Source: Pseudolysobacter antarcticus (lineage in GTDB: Bacteria > Pseudomonadota > Gammaproteobacteria > Xanthomonadales > Rhodanobacteraceae). Taken from it: DNA of 64,000 nt. The notes under the pieces are model-generated. The model searched no databases and was not told where the DNA came from. It was given only the letters and a program-made list of their open reading frames with translations. Below, piece by piece: positions 28,009-37,045 of the stretch; positions within the stretch are counted from its first letter, which is position 1, and every line of letters starts with the position of its first letter. Made by a program: the position numbers and the translations under genes. The DNA lies in assembly GCF_004168365.1 (NCBI RefSeq), contig NZ_CP035704.1, positions 3,348,001 to 3,412,000 of the forward strand, in the 5' to 3' direction.

Positions 28009-28041
28009 TGTATTAACGTCGAAGCAATTTAAAACCGAACA
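28009..28041 (-). promoter_or_regulatory. Shared promoter-like element, copy before the gene at 25363
   Basis: Minus-strand TGTTCGGTT, 10 nt, TCGACGTTAATACA, as at 22209-22241. The bases after it are also alike (AGTCATCACAC here, CTCAGCACAC there). The element ends 40 nt before the ATG at 27969, a good distance for a promoter with a short leader. A partial match (GTTAATACACT at 33620-33630, minus strand) lies upstream of the ECF sigma gene at 32972, without the TGTTCGGTT block. Confidence 0.45.
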
Positions 28042-28143
28042 ACGCACGACAACTTGTTCGATGCAATCGCTGATGGACCGCGCGAACCAATCACGCCATG
28101 CGCTGTTTCACCGCGACATGGCCGACCCAATCATTGCAGTGCT

Positions 28144-31100
28144 TTAGCGCCAACCGCCTTCATCGATGAATGCTGCCCAGTAATATGGGTGATCGGATTG
28201 CCCCGCGGCGCGGCGTGCCGTCAATACCGATTGCATCGCGTTTGCCATCGCCGTCGGCACATCGTGATGCTCGACAAAACGCGCGCGATAAAGTGCCTGC
28301 ATCAAATCGGCAGTAGACGCGTCGTCGACTTGCCACAGGCTCATTACCACCGTGCGTGCGCCTGCCAGTCGCAACGCGCGGCGCATGCCGAACACACCTT
28401 CATTGCGACTGATCGGACCCAGGCCGGAATCGCACGCCGACAAGGCGATCCAGTCGACATGCGAAAGATCCAGCGTGCCGAGTTCGCCAGCGCTGAGCAC
28501 GCCGATGGGGCTTTGCTGTTCGCTGATCTTCGCGCCAGTGAAAGCCAGACCTGAGAGCGCCGAACTATTTGCCGTGATCGCGGCATCCTCGACCGAATGC
28601 GCCAAGGTAACGCCACGCGCAGGAGCATCATCGCTGCAACTTTCATCCAGACTGAAACCGTGCGTGGCGAGATGGATCACGTTCGCGCTGGGCAGTGCCG
28701 CGAGAACATTTTCCTTGGTGGCCGCAGCACCTTCGATCAAGGTGATGCGTGACGCAGAACCGGATGCGGACAACAAGGATTTCAGATTGTCGAGCTCACG
28801 TGCAGCATTCGGAATCGCCGCAAAACCCTGCTGCGAAGCGCGCACACAAAGCTGGCGATTGCTGGGTTCGCCGTTTGCGGCAAGGGTGAGAAAATCCGGC
28901 GCCCCCGCGAGCAAGGTTGTGGCCGAGGTGTTTGCGCTGACCGGCAACAACAGATCGCTCTCATGCACCAGAGTATGCAGACGTACGCCGCTTTCAATCA
29001 GATAACCACTCGTGTTTCCGGGCAACGCGGCAAAACTGACACGAAACAATTCGCCTTCGGGAACGACAAACAAACTGCGCTTCTGGTCTGCTGAAACAAA
29101 CGGATCAACCAGCTGTTCCCGCAAAGTCAAACCGCTTCGGCGCAGCTGCGCGAGATCCGAATGCGGATTGCGCAGCTCGCCGTACCAAGCACGCACCTGC
29201 GCCGATATTGCATCGATCACACCGATGCGACGCAGTTGCGGTGGTGCATTGGAAGCAAGCGAAAACGCATACCAATCTTCGGGAGCCGACTTGTTACCCG
29301 CGACCAGAATACGCGCGGGCGCATCAGCGACGCCTTCGGTGAATGCGATCAACAAACCATCCGCCGGCAACGCACGCGCGAGATCGGCAATGGCAGGTGT
29401 GACGTTCACATCTGGCACAACATGGCGACCGGCCTTGTCCCATAAATCGTGCTCGGCGGTTTCGACTTGCTGGCGTAACAAGGCAAGCTGCTCGCTACTG
29501 ACATTGGTTTGCAACCATGCCTGCGCCAGCGCGGTATTGGCGTTTTGCCAGGCACTCCATTTTTTCCCCAATGCAGGATCGTGCAGCGATCGTGCGGCGG
29601 CCAATCGCAGCGCCTGCGAACGCGCCAGCAAGCCGCGCTCGACCATGACCAGATGCCATGCCGTGGCGATACTTTCGCCATCACCGCGTTTGGCTGCCAG
29701 CGATACCGTGAGGGCAGTCGACGGTACCAGCAAATCGCGATAGGCCACGCTCTGGCGTTCGGAAAAATCGGTGACGAAACTCGCCTGCAATGCTTGCTGA
29801 CCCTCGGCGGTCAATCGCGCGTAGTGAAACGCATCGTCGATTTTCCCCTGCCCCCAAAAAGCCAGTGCCAGGCCAAAACTCAATGGCGCTGTCGTTGGAT
29901 GATTCACCGGCAACGCGCGTCCGCGCACCAGCAAGCCGCGCCGAAAATACGCTTCGGCCTCGGCATAACGTTTCAGCGCGAGCGCCGCATCGCCAAGTCC
30001 TTCCAGCGCATAAACCAGACCGGGGCTGTCCTTGCCATCGGCTTGTTCACGCAACAAAAGCGCGCGCTGAAAATCGACGATGGCATCTTCGTAATGCCCA
30101 AGTCGAAATTCGGTGTTGCCCATGTTCGCCAGCACAACTGCCGGTGCATGCGTATTTTTTTCGCCATCAAAGGCGGCCAACGCCTGACGATAATGTTCCA
30201 GCGCGGCGGTCTCCTCGCCCATTTCCTGCAGCAGGTTGCCGTAGTTCACCGCGAGCACGCCGCGCTGATGCAACGACACATCCGGCAACGATGCCAGCAA
30301 TGCTTCGGCATGCGCGTAATGATCGTGTGCGGCCGCGTAGTCGCCGATTTCCTGGAAGCTCGCGCCGACCATGCCCTCGGCCTTGGCGACGTCGACACTA
30401 TGGTCACCGTAATGATGCTGCGCGGCCAGCAACACCGCTTCGCGAATCACCACGGCCTCACCATATCTGCCCAGATCCGCCAGCACACCCGCGCGTTGAA
30501 TGTCGCAGGAAATACGCAGCTGACTATCCGCACCAAAACTCTTGATCGCCAGATTCGAGGACAATTCGTACTGCGCCAATGCGTCGCTTTTGCTGCCCGT
30601 ATGCGAGTACACAAGGCCTATCAGGGCGTAAATTTGTGCTTCGTGCCAGTGCGCGCGCGGGCTTGCCAGGTTCTGCCAATACTTCAGCGACAAACGTGCC
30701 GATGTACGCACGAAATCCAGCTGACCATTCACCTCGGCCGCCGCCTGCGCTTGTGCATAATGCAATTCGGCCTGTTCATCTGCGGACTGATGCAGGGCCA
30801 CCGTCGCCGCGGCTTGCGCAAGGTCCGATGCAGCTTGCGCATCCTTGCGTTCGAGCGACTCAAGAATCTTCAGGCGCACCAACAGACCGCGTCCGCGCGT
30901 ATTGTTTTGCGCGAATTTTTGTACGGCCTCATGCAATATCTGACCTTCAGCGGCACTGAGCTTTACATACTCGTAAAGCACATCCAGGCGTGCCTGCAGT
31001 ACAGCGCCACGCTGGCTGTTACTGTCGTTGATCTGATCCAGGAGCGCGGCACTCCGGCTTTGCGCCGCGGCAGGATCGCCTTCACCCACAGCGCGGTAGA

Positions 31101-31203
31101 CATCATCCAGTCGTGCGTTCAGCGACGCGGCGAACGCCTGCGTCGATGGCAAACCTGCAAGCAGCAATGCTGCCAATAACCAACCTGCCCAGCCCCTGCT
31201 CAC
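28144..31203 (-). CDS. Exported TPR-CHAT (caspase-like) protein
   Basis: A 1019-residue protein. The start is a GTG at 31203, with GGAGG 6 nt upstream, directly followed by a signal peptide (SRGWAGWLLAALLLAGLPST). The upstream in-frame extension has no SD. Residues about 30-600 are TPR repeats (for example NYGNLLQEMGEETAALEHYR, AEAYFRRGLLVRG). The C-terminal about 300 residues are a CHAT domain of the caspase/separase superfamily with the dyad His848 (HLATHG) and Cys924 (LSACDSG), and YYWAAF near the end. It should be a cysteine endopeptidase located outside the cytoplasm. It follows the sigma factor and kinase genes at 32972 and 31366 on the same strand; the 162-bp gap contains a weak hairpin. 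Substrates unknown; the secreted neighbours are candidates. Confidence 0.9.
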   Translation of the reverse strand: MSRGWAGWLLAALLLAGLPSTQAFAASLNARLDDVYRAVGEGDPAAAQSRSAALLDQINDSNSQRGAVLQARLDVLYEYVKLSAAEGQILHEAVQKFAQNNTRGRGLLVRLKILESLERKDAQAASDLAQAAATVALHQSADEQAELHYAQAQAAAEVNGQLDFVRTSARLSLKYWQNLASPRAHWHEAQIYALIGLVYSHTGSKSDALAQYELSSNLAIKSFGADSQLRISCDIQRAGVLADLGRYGEAVVIREAVLLAAQHHYGDHSVDVAKAEGMVGASFQEIGDYAAAHDHYAHAEALLASLPDVSLHQRGVLAVNYGNLLQEMGEETAALEHYRQALAAFDGEKNTHAPAVVLANMGNTEFRLGHYEDAIVDFQRALLLREQADGKDSPGLVYALEGLGDAALALKRYAEAEAYFRRGLLVRGRALPVNHPTTAPLSFGLALAFWGQGKIDDAFHYARLTAEGQQALQASFVTDFSERQSVAYRDLLVPSTALTVSLAAKRGDGESIATAWHLVMVERGLLARSQALRLAAARSLHDPALGKKWSAWQNANTALAQAWLQTNVSSEQLALLRQQVETAEHDLWDKAGRHVVPDVNVTPAIADLARALPADGLLIAFTEGVADAPARILVAGNKSAPEDWYAFSLASNAPPQLRRIGVIDAISAQVRAWYGELRNPHSDLAQLRRSGLTLREQLVDPFVSADQKRSLFVVPEGELFRVSFAALPGNTSGYLIESGVRLHTLVHESDLLLPVSANTSATTLLAGAPDFLTLAANGEPSNRQLCVRASQQGFAAIPNAARELDNLKSLLSASGSASRITLIEGAAATKENVLAALPSANVIHLATHGFSLDESCSDDAPARGVTLAHSVEDAAITANSSALSGLAFTGAKISEQQSPIGVLSAGELGTLDLSHVDWIALSACDSGLGPISRNEGVFGMRRALRLAGARTVVMSLWQVDDASTADLMQALYRARFVEHHDVPTAMANAMQSVLTARRAAGQSDHPYYWAAFIDEGGWR

Positions 31204-31321
31204 CGTTGCCTCCAATGCATCACGTATTGTTGCCGACGCCGGTTTCCGCAGCCGGGATCGGTCGGTATGAAAGTCATTCTGCCAGAACTTCGTCACGCGC
31301 AAACAAGCACAGCCAAAACGT

Positions 31322-31343
31322 CTCGCCGCACGAGCGCGGCAAG
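31322..31343 (-). terminator. Weak hairpin between kinase and TPR-CHAT genes
   Basis: On the minus strand CTTGCCGC, a 6-nt loop, GCGGCGAG, then ACGTTTTGG. The stem has one G-U pair and the T run is only four, so partial termination or attenuation is more likely than a full stop. Confidence 0.3.
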
Positions 31344-31365
31344 ATCACATAACGCCGATACTCAA

Positions 31366-32991
31366 TCAGGATGGTGACGGCGCGTGCGGGAATACAAAGC
31401 GCCAACGCCGCAGATGCGCTGCGGTCTGCGGCTCGATCCGGCCCAGTAACGCATGCAACGATGCACTGCTGATTTCGACGTCGTTCGGCGCTGGTGCGAG
31501 TTGTGTCGCGCCTCGTACCGCAACGTTCGGCAGCGCGCCGGCATGTTGCCATTCTGCAATCGCGCGTTCGAGTTCGGGTTGTGGAGCGTCAGCCGCGAGC
31601 ACGACAAATTCCTCGCGTGCGGCGCTGCTGTTGACCTGCCACGACAATGGGGTCAGGCCCGATTTCCCGGGCAACTGATGCGCGCTATTGGCCGCCAGCG
31701 GATTGCCCGGATCGAGGCCTGGCAACGGAAATAATACCGCCGCCTGGCCGCTGCCATCGTCATTGAAAACGTAGACATAAGCAGGCTGATTGCTCTCGAA
31801 TTTGAGCATCAGTCGATCCCCGAATGCCAATGCCACACCGTCCGCAAGCGCCGTCGCGCCGAGCGTATCGACACGCTGAAAACCAGCCGTTGCGTTCCAC
31901 GCCACGACCGGCACCGCACGCCAGCGCACGAGACCGAATACAACTGCTGCAATGAGTGCCGTTGCAACCGCAACAAAGCTCCAGTGGCGAATGCGATTGG
32001 TCGGCAATGCTGAGGGCGCGAGTGCTGCCGCAAATGCGAGCGCGCTGGCGGGGCGGCGCAGTGGATCGTGATCCAGCGCCCGTTCGATGGCACGCGCGAA
32101 ATCGCGCGGCAGTCCGGCGGTTTGGATCGGCTTGCGCCATGCATCATGTGTGTCGCTTGCCAGCGATGTTTCTGTGTCATTCAATGTGGGTGGATATTCG
32201 CCCGTTGCGAGTCGAAACAGCAAAACACCGAGCGCATACACATCGCTGGCCGGTGTCGGTGTGGCGCCGCGCAGCACTTCCGGCGCGAGATAATTCGGCG
32301 TGCCGAGAACGGTCGCATCATGTGCATCAATGAACTCGCGCGTGGCGCCGAAATCCATCAGCACGATGCGTCCGCCGTGATCGCGCATGACGTTTTCCGG
32401 CTTGATATCACCATGCACCAGGCCATGCCGGTGGACCACGGCCAGCGCGTGACACAGATCGATTCCGATCGCGCGCGCTTCATCAACCGGCAGCGGCCCT
32501 TGCTCGGCGAGCACGCTGGCGAGCGACTTGCCGGTGACCAGTTCGGTCCATATGCCGGCGCGACCGTCGTGGATTGCCGCGCCATACACGCTGACGATAT
32601 TCGCATGCCGCACTCGGGCAAGGCGGCGCGCTTCGTCGAGAAATTGATGCGCCAGTTCGCCCGATTCGATCTTGCGCAATTTCAACGCGACGCACTGATC
32701 GAGCAGCGCATCGTAAGCACGCCAGACTTCACCCTGCATGCCTTCGCCGATCTGCTCCAGCGCTTCGAGTTGACCGAAGCGAAATTTGCCCGGGCGTTGA
32801 TTGTGAACGCGCTCATTGCCGGCGACGCTGACACGACGAAAACCCTGCGCCAGTTGTTCGAGTTCACGCAATCCGGAAAACGTCTGCGCGTTATCACGTT
32901 GCGCGCTTGGATCGAGTTCGCGCCAATTCACCGGCTCGTCGTCGGCGATCAGTGTCGCCAATCGTTCCAGTTCAAGTTCCTGTGGGGTCAT
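31366..32991 (-). CDS. Membrane Ser/Thr kinase (HGD type) with DUF4384-like outer domain
   Basis: A 541-residue protein. The kinase domain is about 70-330: glycine loop IGEGMQGEVW, Lys104 in VALKLR, catalytic loop HGDIKPENVM (193-202), DFG at 213-215 and APEV at 236-239. The usual HRD arginine is glycine, so this is a non-RD kinase probably not controlled by activation-loop phosphorylation. A membrane helix lies at about 338-356. The outer part contains LKFESNQPAYVYVFNDDGSG and VLFPLPG, typical of DUF4384, a domain often found next to kinases and CHAT proteins. It overlaps the ECF sigma gene by 20 bp, so the two are translationally coupled. Likely role: transmit an envelope signal to the sigma factor. 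Confidence 0.9.
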   Translation of the reverse strand: MTPQELELERLATLIADDEPVNWRELDPSAQRDNAQTFSGLRELEQLAQGFRRVSVAGNERVHNQRPGKFRFGQLEALEQIGEGMQGEVWRAYDALLDQCVALKLRKIESGELAHQFLDEARRLARVRHANIVSVYGAAIHDGRAGIWTELVTGKSLASVLAEQGPLPVDEARAIGIDLCHALAVVHRHGLVHGDIKPENVMRDHGGRIVLMDFGATREFIDAHDATVLGTPNYLAPEVLRGATPTPASDVYALGVLLFRLATGEYPPTLNDTETSLASDTHDAWRKPIQTAGLPRDFARAIERALDHDPLRRPASALAFAAALAPSALPTNRIRHWSFVAVATALIAAVVFGLVRWRAVPVVAWNATAGFQRVDTLGATALADGVALAFGDRLMLKFESNQPAYVYVFNDDGSGQAAVLFPLPGLDPGNPLAANSAHQLPGKSGLTPLSWQVNSSAAREEFVVLAADAPQPELERAIAEWQHAGALPNVAVRGATQLAPAPNDVEISSASLHALLGRIEPQTAAHLRRWRFVFPHAPSPS

Positions 32992-33574
32992 CGTTCAAGC
33001 CTTTTGCCAGTTGCACGATGGCGCGGGAAACCATCACCCGCACCGCATCCGTCGTACCGCCGGTTTCGACGGCGATTTCCGGATAACTCAGGCCGAGTTC
33101 GAGCCGCATCACGATCAAACCTTGCTGGCGTTTCGGCAGTTCGGCAAGCGCGTTTTCGTAAGCGCGCAAGCGTTCGTGGCCGAGCATTTGTTCGAGCAAG
33201 GTCGGTGACTCCGCGTCCGCCATTTCCGCATCGAGTTCACCGAACTCGGGGCGACGCTGGCGACGACGCAGTTCATCACGCACCTGGTTCAAAAGAATCT
33301 GGCGCAGATATGCCAGAAACGCGCCCGGATGTTGCGATTCGAAATCGTCCAGATGGTTTAACGCTCGAACGAGGGTAACCTGAACAATATCGTCGGTATC
33401 CGAAAGATCGCGCGCGCTGGCAGGCAGGCGTCCGTGCGCCCAGCGCCGCAACAATGGCAGGTAACGGCGGAACAAATCCTCGCGCGCGCCCGCGTCGCCA
33501 CTACGAATACGCCGCAGCAGCACGACCGTGGCTTCCGGCACCTGCGCGGGCATCGATGGCGACTCGTTATTCAT
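32972..33574 (-). CDS. ECF-type sigma factor heading the kinase/CHAT operon
   Basis: A 200-residue protein. Region 2 includes YLPLLRRWAHGRLP, DTDDIVQVTLVRAL and PGAFLAYLRQILLNQVRDEL. Region 4 includes ALAELPKRQQGLIVMRLELG and LSYPEIAVETGGTTDAVRVMVSRAI. The fit to ECF sigma factors is clear. No anti-sigma factor is encoded nearby; the overlapping downstream gene is a Ser/Thr kinase. Upstream, on the minus strand, GTTAATACACT (33620-33630) matches part of the element found before two beta-helix genes, which may point to a shared promoter class or autoregulation (inference). The gene is divergent from aqpZ. Confidence 0.88.
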   Translation of the reverse strand: MNNESPSMPAQVPEATVVLLRRIRSGDAGAREDLFRRYLPLLRRWAHGRLPASARDLSDTDDIVQVTLVRALNHLDDFESQHPGAFLAYLRQILLNQVRDELRRRQRRPEFGELDAEMADAESPTLLEQMLGHERLRAYENALAELPKRQQGLIVMRLELGLSYPEIAVETGGTTDAVRVMVSRAIVQLAKGLNDDPTGT

Positions 33575-33725
33575 GCAACGCCCCCCTGCTTCTTCGATGC
33601 AAATATCAGCATAACTGCAAGTGTATTAACTTTGGTGAATTCAGGCATGCCGCGCAGACATCCCATGCAAACGCAGATATTCTCGACACTGCCGGCAATC
33701 GGTCGGCGAGATCGGGAGGGATCAC

Positions 33726-34421
33726 ATGAATCTGGCAAAACGTGCATCGGCAGAATTTCTCGGAACGGCATGGCTGGTACTCGGCGGTTGCGGCAGCGCG
33801 GTGTTGGCCGCGGCGTTTCCAGCACTCGGCATCGGCTTTGCGGGCGTCGCGCTCGCGTTCGGCTTGACCGTGGTGACGATGGCGTATGCGATCGGACATA
33901 TTTCCGGCTGCCACCTGAATCCGGCGGTGACGATCGGATTGTGGGCGGGTGGCCGCATTCCGACCGGCGATATTCTGCCGTATGTCGTGGCGCAAGTTGC
34001 CGGGGCAATTTTCGGCGCGGGGTTGTTGTATCTGATCGCTTCGGGCAAGGCCGGGTTCGATGTGCATGCAGGGTTTGCGTCCAACGGTTACGGCGCGCAT
34101 TCGCCGGGTGGTTATGAACTCACCGCAGCGCTGACTTGCGAGATCGTGCTGACGGCATTTTTCCTGCTGGTCATTCTCGGCAGCACCGACAAGCGCGCAC
34201 CGGCCGGTTTTGCCGGCCTCGCGATCGGCCTTTCGCTGACCCTGATCCATTTGATCAGCATTCCCGTGACCAATACTTCGGTGAATCCGGCGCGCAGCAC
34301 CGGCCCGGCATTGTTCGCTGGCGGCTGGGCGCTGGATCAACTGTGGCTGTTCTGGGTCGCGCCGATCATCGGCGCCTTGATCGCTGGCGCGGTCTATCGC
34401 TGGCTCGGCAACGACGACTAG
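33726..34421 (+). CDS. aqpZ: Aquaporin Z
   Basis: A 231-residue water channel of the MIP family in the inner membrane. It has six hydrophobic spans and both pore signatures: HLNPAVTIG near residue 63 and [13 protein letters not shown] near residue 187. The Arg after the second NPA and the water-channel spacing fit AqpZ rather than GlpF. GGGAGG precedes the ATG by 6 nt. It stands alone, divergent from the sigma/kinase/CHAT operon, and ends before a strong terminator at 34460. Confidence 0.95.
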   Translation: MNLAKRASAEFLGTAWLVLGGCGSAVLAAAFPALGIGFAGVALAFGLTVVTMAYAIGHISGCHLNPAVTIGLWAGGRIPTGDILPYVVAQVAGAIFGAGLLYLIASGKAGFDVHAGFASNGYGAHSPGGYELTAALTCEIVLTAFFLLVILGSTDKRAPAGFAGLAIGLSLTLIHLISIPVTNTSVNPARSTGPALFAGGWALDQLWLFWVAPIIGALIAGAVYRWLGNDD

Positions 34422-34459
34422 ACGTCGGATAAACCTTCGGCTTCGGCTTGATAGCGTGG

Positions 34460-34489
34460 AGCGCCATCGCGTTGCGGTGGCGCTTTTTT
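34460..34489 (+). terminator. Rho-independent terminator after aqpZ
   Basis: An 11-bp stem (AGCGCCATCGC with GCGGTGGCGCT, one G-T pair) with a 3-nt loop, followed by six T. It lies 38 nt after the aqpZ stop. Confidence 0.85.
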
Positions 34490-34688
34490 ATTGCGCGAAT
34501 CCGCAAAGACGCGCAACTGGCACGCGCTGCATCGATCGAACTTCGCGCGCATCGATAACTAACGCACGCTCGCTCGTATCGCCGATAATGCCGGCCTTGC
34601 ATCGATTCAACGATGCAACTTCGCCGTCAACAAATCGCGTCGAAAACGTTCCGCCATACCGGCGCGAAAAATATCAAGGCAACATCCA

Positions 34689-36446
34689 ATGAATAAACCG
34701 CCGGCGGACTCGCTTCAATCCTCGCACACCGTAAAACCATTATTGCCGACCAGCAGGCGCGCGATGCTTGGGCTGATTTTCGCGATTGTCGTCGCGCTGG
34801 TCGCATGGTTTGCCGGTGCGGAATATCGCTCCCTGACTGAACCCGACGAAGGTCGTTACGCCGAAGTCGCACGCGAGATGATGGCGACTGGCGACTGGAT
34901 CGTACCGCGCACCAACGGCTTCAAGTTTTACGATAAACCGGTGCTGCATTATTGGGCCACGGCGGTCGCGTTCGAGGCTTTTGGCGTACACAACTGGACT
35001 GCGCGTTTGTGGACGTTGCTGGCCGGACTGATCAGTGTCGTCTCGATTGGCTACGCGGGGATGCGCGTGTTCGGGCGTCGCGAAGGCATCATCGCCGCGC
35101 TGGTACTCGGCAGCAGTTTCCTGTGCGTGGTCGGCAGCCATGTCAATTCGCTGGACATGGGCTTGACCGCTTTTTTGAGTCTGTTGCTCGGCGCATTCCT
35201 GATCGCACAACATCACGCCGCGGATGTCGCCATCTGTCGGCGCTGGATGTGGCTGACGTGGTTGGCGATGGCGCTGGCGGTGATGACCAAGGGTGTGATC
35301 GCGATTGTCTTGCCCGCCGCCATTCTCTTTTTCTACATGCTGTGGCAGCGCGACTGGGGATTGTTGCGCCGGCTGCATTTGTTTTCGGGCCTGATGATTG
35401 TGCTGGTCATTTGTCTGCCGTGGTTTATTGCGATCGGTCGCGCCGACAGCAATTTCTACGGCTTCTTTTTCATCCACGAACACCTCGAACGTTTCTTGTC
35501 GAAGACCCACGATCGTTTCCAGCCGTGGTGGTTTTTTCTGCCCGTGATTGTGTTCGGTGCGATGCCGTGGTCGTTGTTTCTGCCGGCGGCGTTGCGGCGC
35601 GGAATGGATCACCAATCAGGCGTGTTTCAGCCAGCACGATTGCTGCTGTTGTGGTGCGCGATGTTCCTGCTGTTTTTCTCGATTTCGAGTTCCAAACTTG
35701 CGCTGTATATCCTGCCGCTGTTCCCTGCGCTGGCATTGCTGATCGGCATCGCCGCGGCGCGAATGAGCAGTCGTGCTTTGATATTTCGGTTGTTGCCGAT
35801 TGCAATCATTACCACGCTTGCCGCCATCGTTCTCGGCTTTTTCCCCGGCCTGTTGCCGTTGCATGAACCACGTGCGGCGAACCTCGCATTTGTCCAGATC
35901 GCCGCGATCGCCGTCGCCTTGCTGAGCCTCGCGAGCTGGCTCGCTCTGTGGTTTTGCCGTCAGCAAAAAATCGTTGTGGGCATCGCCGCCGTGGCATTCG
36001 GTGGTTTGGTTTGCACGCAAGGACTCATGATCGGTTTCCAGCAGCTCGAACCGGCCAACTCAGCCGACTCGATGGCCGCACTTGCGGCTCCTTACATCAG
36101 GGCCGATACGCCGGTGTACTCGGTGAAATTCTATTTCCGCGGTCTGCCGTTTTATCTGCAGCGCCTCGTGACAGTCGCTTACGACACGCCGACCGATCTG
36201 GTCGCCGGAATGGCTTGGCAACCCGAGCTGACGATCGCCGAGCTCGACGGGTTTGTCGCGGCATGGCGCGCACATCCGGGCGCGTTGGCGTTTATACGTC
36301 CAGACGTCTATACCGAATTGCGCGAACATCATCTACCGATGACTTTGATCGCGGATCGCCAGCCGATAGTGATGATCGTGCAATCGCCGTTGGATGCACG
36401 CCGCAGCGATGCAATTGCCGACACGCCCGCGGGACAGAGCCCCTGA
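34689..36446 (+). CDS. ArnT/PMT-type (GT39/GT83) membrane glycosyltransferase
   Basis: A 585-residue integral membrane protein with about 12 hydrophobic spans. The first outer loop holds LTEPDEGRYAEVAREM, the Asp-Glu motif of lipid-phosphate-dependent glycosyltransferases, followed by FYDKPVLHYW, typical of ArnT and related enzymes. The C-terminal about 130 residues are soluble, with VYSVKFYFRGLPFYLQR as in ArnT. Such enzymes move a sugar from undecaprenyl or polyprenyl phosphate to lipid A, protein or another acceptor in the periplasm. No aminoarabinose synthesis genes are nearby, so the donor and acceptor are open. It is a single gene with an AAGGC near the start. Confidence 0.82.
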   Translation: MNKPPADSLQSSHTVKPLLPTSRRAMLGLIFAIVVALVAWFAGAEYRSLTEPDEGRYAEVAREMMATGDWIVPRTNGFKFYDKPVLHYWATAVAFEAFGVHNWTARLWTLLAGLISVVSIGYAGMRVFGRREGIIAALVLGSSFLCVVGSHVNSLDMGLTAFLSLLLGAFLIAQHHAADVAICRRWMWLTWLAMALAVMTKGVIAIVLPAAILFFYMLWQRDWGLLRRLHLFSGLMIVLVICLPWFIAIGRADSNFYGFFFIHEHLERFLSKTHDRFQPWWFFLPVIVFGAMPWSLFLPAALRRGMDHQSGVFQPARLLLLWCAMFLLFFSISSSKLALYILPLFPALALLIGIAAARMSSRALIFRLLPIAIITTLAAIVLGFFPGLLPLHEPRAANLAFVQIAAIAVALLSLASWLALWFCRQQKIVVGIAAVAFGGLVCTQGLMIGFQQLEPANSADSMAALAAPYIRADTPVYSVKFYFRGLPFYLQRLVTVAYDTPTDLVAGMAWQPELTIAELDGFVAAWRAHPGALAFIRPDVYTELREHHLPMTLIADRQPIVMIVQSPLDARRSDAIADTPAGQSP

Positions 36447-36625
36447 GCGCAGCGCGCAAGCCTGCTTCAAGTGTCAGCTCAAAATGGAATGACGCAAGGT
36501 CGGGCAATGATCGTCGTATGACAGAATTCGCAGCCGCGAATTGACGCTGCGACATCGACTAACGCCGCTTGACGGCATCGATGTCGCAGCGACTTAACCC
36601 TCAAACGTGCAGTTGATGAAGGTGC

Positions 36626-37045
36626 CTACTTGTGGTCGCGATCACGGTCGTGGTCGCGATCACGGTCGTGGTCACGATCATGGTCGTGGTCACGATCATG
36701 GTCGTAGTCACGGTCACGATCATCGTCGTGCCTGTCCCGATAATGCTTGACCACCCATTCGTGGCGCTCGTACGGACGGATGGTGTCGAGATCCAATTCC
36801 ACGCCACCGCTTGTGATATAGGATTGAGATTCGCGAGGCAGGGTGGCGCCCGACTGCCAGCGGTTATCGGCTTGCCAATAATAGGTTTTGGTCTCCGGCG
36901 CAAAATAGATTTGGTGTTCGCCATAATAGACGTAGTGATGCTTGGTCACTACCACCTTGGGATCGTTATCGGCGATCGCCGGAACGGCTGCGGTAAAGCC
37001 AATCGCCAGCAAAAGCGCTATCGTGAGCTTACGGTGCATGATCAT
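36626..37045 (-). CDS. Small exported protein with His/Asp/Arg repeat tail
   Basis: A 139-residue protein. The ATG at 37045 has GAGGA upstream and starts a signal peptide (core LTIALLLAIGFTAAVPAIA). The middle (VVVTKHHYVYYGEHQIYFAP, TKTYYWQADNRWQSG) is aromatic-rich and resembles small YXWV-type periplasmic proteins found widely in proteobacteria. The last about 35 residues are almost only Asp, Arg and His in DRDHDHDRDH-like order. Such tails may bind metal ions, but this is inference. The repeat DNA could vary in length between strains. Confidence 0.72.
   Translation of the reverse strand: MIMHRKLTIALLLAIGFTAAVPAIADNDPKVVVTKHHYVYYGEHQIYFAPETKTYYWQADNRWQSGATLPRESQSYITSGGVELDLDTIRPYERHEWVVKHYRDRHDDDRDRDYDHDRDHDHDRDHDRDRDHDRDRDHK
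36629..36733 (-). repeat. Short tandem repeats encoding the His/Asp/Arg tail
   Basis: Imperfect 6- and 12-bp units (GGTCGCGATCAC, GGTCGTGGTCAC, GGTCACGATCAT on the plus strand) are arranged in tandem across the 3' end of the gene at 36626. The units keep the reading frame. Confidence 0.85.

Noticed and set aside
29509-31179. Long plus-strand open frame (556 codons) opposite the TPR-CHAT gene
   Set aside because: Antisense shadow of a clearly conserved coding strand; composition is Arg/Gln/Cys-rich without domains.
32068-33378. Plus-strand open frame (436 codons) opposite the kinase and sigma genes
   Set aside because: Covers two well-supported minus-strand genes and shows no protein family.
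36629-36733. CRISPR array or iteron-like origin
   Set aside because: Units are 6/12 bp, imperfect, coding and without spacers.
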